Shown: positions 7,286-8,105 of the stretch, one piece after another
Layout of the letters: each line of letters begins with the position of its first letter
How positions within the stretch are numbered: the first letter of the stretch is position 1
NCBI GenBank assembly: GCA_964292325.1
Contig: CAXYVG010000134.1
Location: 1-8,105 of the forward strand
Direction of reading: 5' to 3'
Source: CTSoil-075 sp964292325
GTDB lineage: Bacteria > Bacillota > Negativicutes > DSM-13327
Length of the DNA: 8,105 nucleotides
Translations under genes and position numbers: made by a program
Notes under the pieces: model-generated
Told to the model about the DNA's origin: nothing
What the model saw: the letters and a program-made list of their open reading frames with translations, nothing else
Database searches by the model: none

Positions 7286-7927
7286 ATGAAAGCATATCAA
7301 ATAAAAATTGAACTCATAGATTCAGAACCGCTAATATGGCGAAGAGTTATTGTCCCGGCAGAGATAACTTTTAAACGGTTGCACGACACAATCCAGTTCG
7401 CAATGGGATGGTGGGATTCTCATCTTTATGAATTTGACTTTCCAGAAGAAAAACTTCGAATAACCTGTGATGATGAATCGTTCGATGAATGGAAATACTA
7501 TTCTGCGAAGTATAAAACGGTAAAGCCGACGAAGAAAGAGGATCCGCTTGGTATTATCGGAAGAATGCTTGAAACGAAATTGAAGAAATCGCAGAGCACT
7601 AAAATTGATAAGTACCTCGAGAAACATACGGCTTTTGAATACGTCTATGATTTTGGAGATCACTGGCAACATCAAATTCAACTCGAGCGTGTTATAGATG
7701 ATTATCTATTTGGGTATCCTCAGGTGCTGGAAGGTGAAGGCTCTTGTCCGCCTGAAGACGTAGGTGGCATTGGCGGATACGAAGAATTTCTTAAAGCTTG
7801 GAATAACCCTAAACACCCTGAGCATGATTCGGTGCGCGAGTGGGGCGAAGGAATGAATTACCAGCCATTTAATATCGCTGATACGAATGAGTTGATGAAG
7901 GATTGTCTTAAACTAAAAAAAGTTTGA
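7286..7927 (+). CDS. Plasmid pRiA4b ORF-3-like protein
   Basis: The 213-residue protein matches the pRiA4b ORF-3 family over its whole length. The opening strand-helix YQIKIELIDSEPLIWRRV (4-21) is followed by the family signature LHDTIQFAMGWWDSHLYEF (32-50, with H33, W42, W43 and H46). A middle charged insert leads to YDFGDHWQHQI (121-131) and GEGSCPPEDVGGIGGYEEF (150-168). Some members are annotated as the passenger protein of IS1096, but the biochemical function is unknown; the conserved His, Asp and Cys residues could suit metal or ligand binding, which is speculation. The start is supported by AGGTGAT ending 5 nt before ATG 7286. It lies 36 nt after the TPR-GreAB-C-PIN gene without a visible terminator between, so co-transcription is likely. 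No transposase is visible nearby. Family call is strong, role is unknown. Confidence 0.9.
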   Translation: MKAYQIKIELIDSEPLIWRRVIVPAEITFKRLHDTIQFAMGWWDSHLYEFDFPEEKLRITCDDESFDEWKYYSAKYKTVKPTKKEDPLGIIGRMLETKLKKSQSTKIDKYLEKHTAFEYVYDFGDHWQHQIQLERVIDDYLFGYPQVLEGEGSCPPEDVGGIGGYEEFLKAWNNPKHPEHDSVREWGEGMNYQPFNIADTNELMKDCLKLKKV

Positions 7928-8105
7928 CGTCAGTGTTCAATTGGCAATGATATCCGCAACGACAGGATACTTCAAGGTGCTGTTAAGGCAATAATACAAA
8001 GCTTACAATTACTAACACGCATTATTGATTGATAACTTTCGACACATGTGGAGTGTGTAGCGTTGATGTCAAGGGTTCAGAAGTAATGTGTGAAAAGGGC
8101 TTGAA
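7928..8105. other. Downstream non-coding tail, no convincing gene
   Basis: No gene can be supported here. TGACGTCA, a perfect 8-nt palindrome, overlaps the preceding stop codon (7925-7932). The same frame stays open for 34 codons after that stop and ends at TGA 8030, but has no usual start codon. A small ACACA/TGTGT hairpin (8042-8058, 7-nt loop) has no T-run, so no intrinsic terminator is evident. The end of the window cuts whatever follows. Confidence 0.5.

Noticed and set aside
6904..7287. 127-residue open frame on the minus strand
   Set aside because: It lies antisense inside the well-supported large gene, is rich in Ser and Thr of the kind produced by reverse reading, and resembles no family I know.
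7331..7681. 116-residue open frame on the minus strand
   Set aside because: It is fully antisense to the pRiA4b ORF-3-like gene, whose family match is strong.
7910..7925. AAACT/AGTTT inverted repeat around an A-run at the end of the last gene
   Set aside because: The stem is only 5 AT-rich pairs, lies within the coding sequence and has no following T-run, so it is not a credible terminator.
8033..8105. Possible insertion-sequence edge in the last 73 nt
   Set aside because: No terminal inverted repeat, target duplication or transposase fragment can be seen before the window ends.
1..8105. CRISPR array, tRNA or rRNA genes
   Set aside because: No regularly spaced repeats and no cloverleaf or rRNA-like segments were noticed on either strand.

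Overview
The window is a compact, all-plus-strand run of accessory genes that looks like part of a defence island in a low-GC bacterium. Strong GGAGGT-type ribosome sites, GTG and TTG starts, short intergenic gaps and AT-rich codon use fit a Firmicute such as a clostridial or Negativicutes-like lineage. No housekeeping gene is present to fix the taxonomy, so this is an inference.

Left part (5-1434): a complete AbiE-type toxin-antitoxin pair. An AbiEi-like winged-helix antitoxin/regulator overlaps by 4 nt an AbiEii-like nucleotidyltransferase toxin that keeps all the expected active-site motifs.

Middle (1472-3215): after a 37-nt gap comes a two-gene unit. The first gene encodes a Schlafen AlbA_2-type protein with an unassigned C-terminal half. 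The second, 13 nt downstream, encodes a small protein with a clear PD-(D/E)XK nuclease core. They are very probably translated from one transcript. I know of no named system made of this pair.

Right part (3359-7927): after a 143-nt non-coding spacer that probably carries a promoter comes a 1296-residue protein. Its layout is an N-terminal helical domain, a coiled coil, a long TPR superhelix, a GreA/GreB C-terminal-like domain, a linker, a PIN-type RNase domain and a helical tail. From memory this is the TPR-GreAB-C-PIN architecture discussed as a candidate effector in bacterial conflict systems. A plasmid pRiA4b ORF-3-like protein follows after 36 nt and may be co-transcribed with it. The last 178 nt hold no convincing gene.

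Taken together the window encodes three possible nucleic-acid-directed activities: a tRNA/RNA-modifying nucleotidyltransferase, a PD-(D/E)XK nuclease and a PIN RNase. The best candidates for undescribed systems are the AlbA_2/PD-(D/E)XK pair and the giant TPR-GreAB-C-PIN protein with its pRiA4b ORF-3-like partner. All assignments come from reading motifs by eye; no database search was run.
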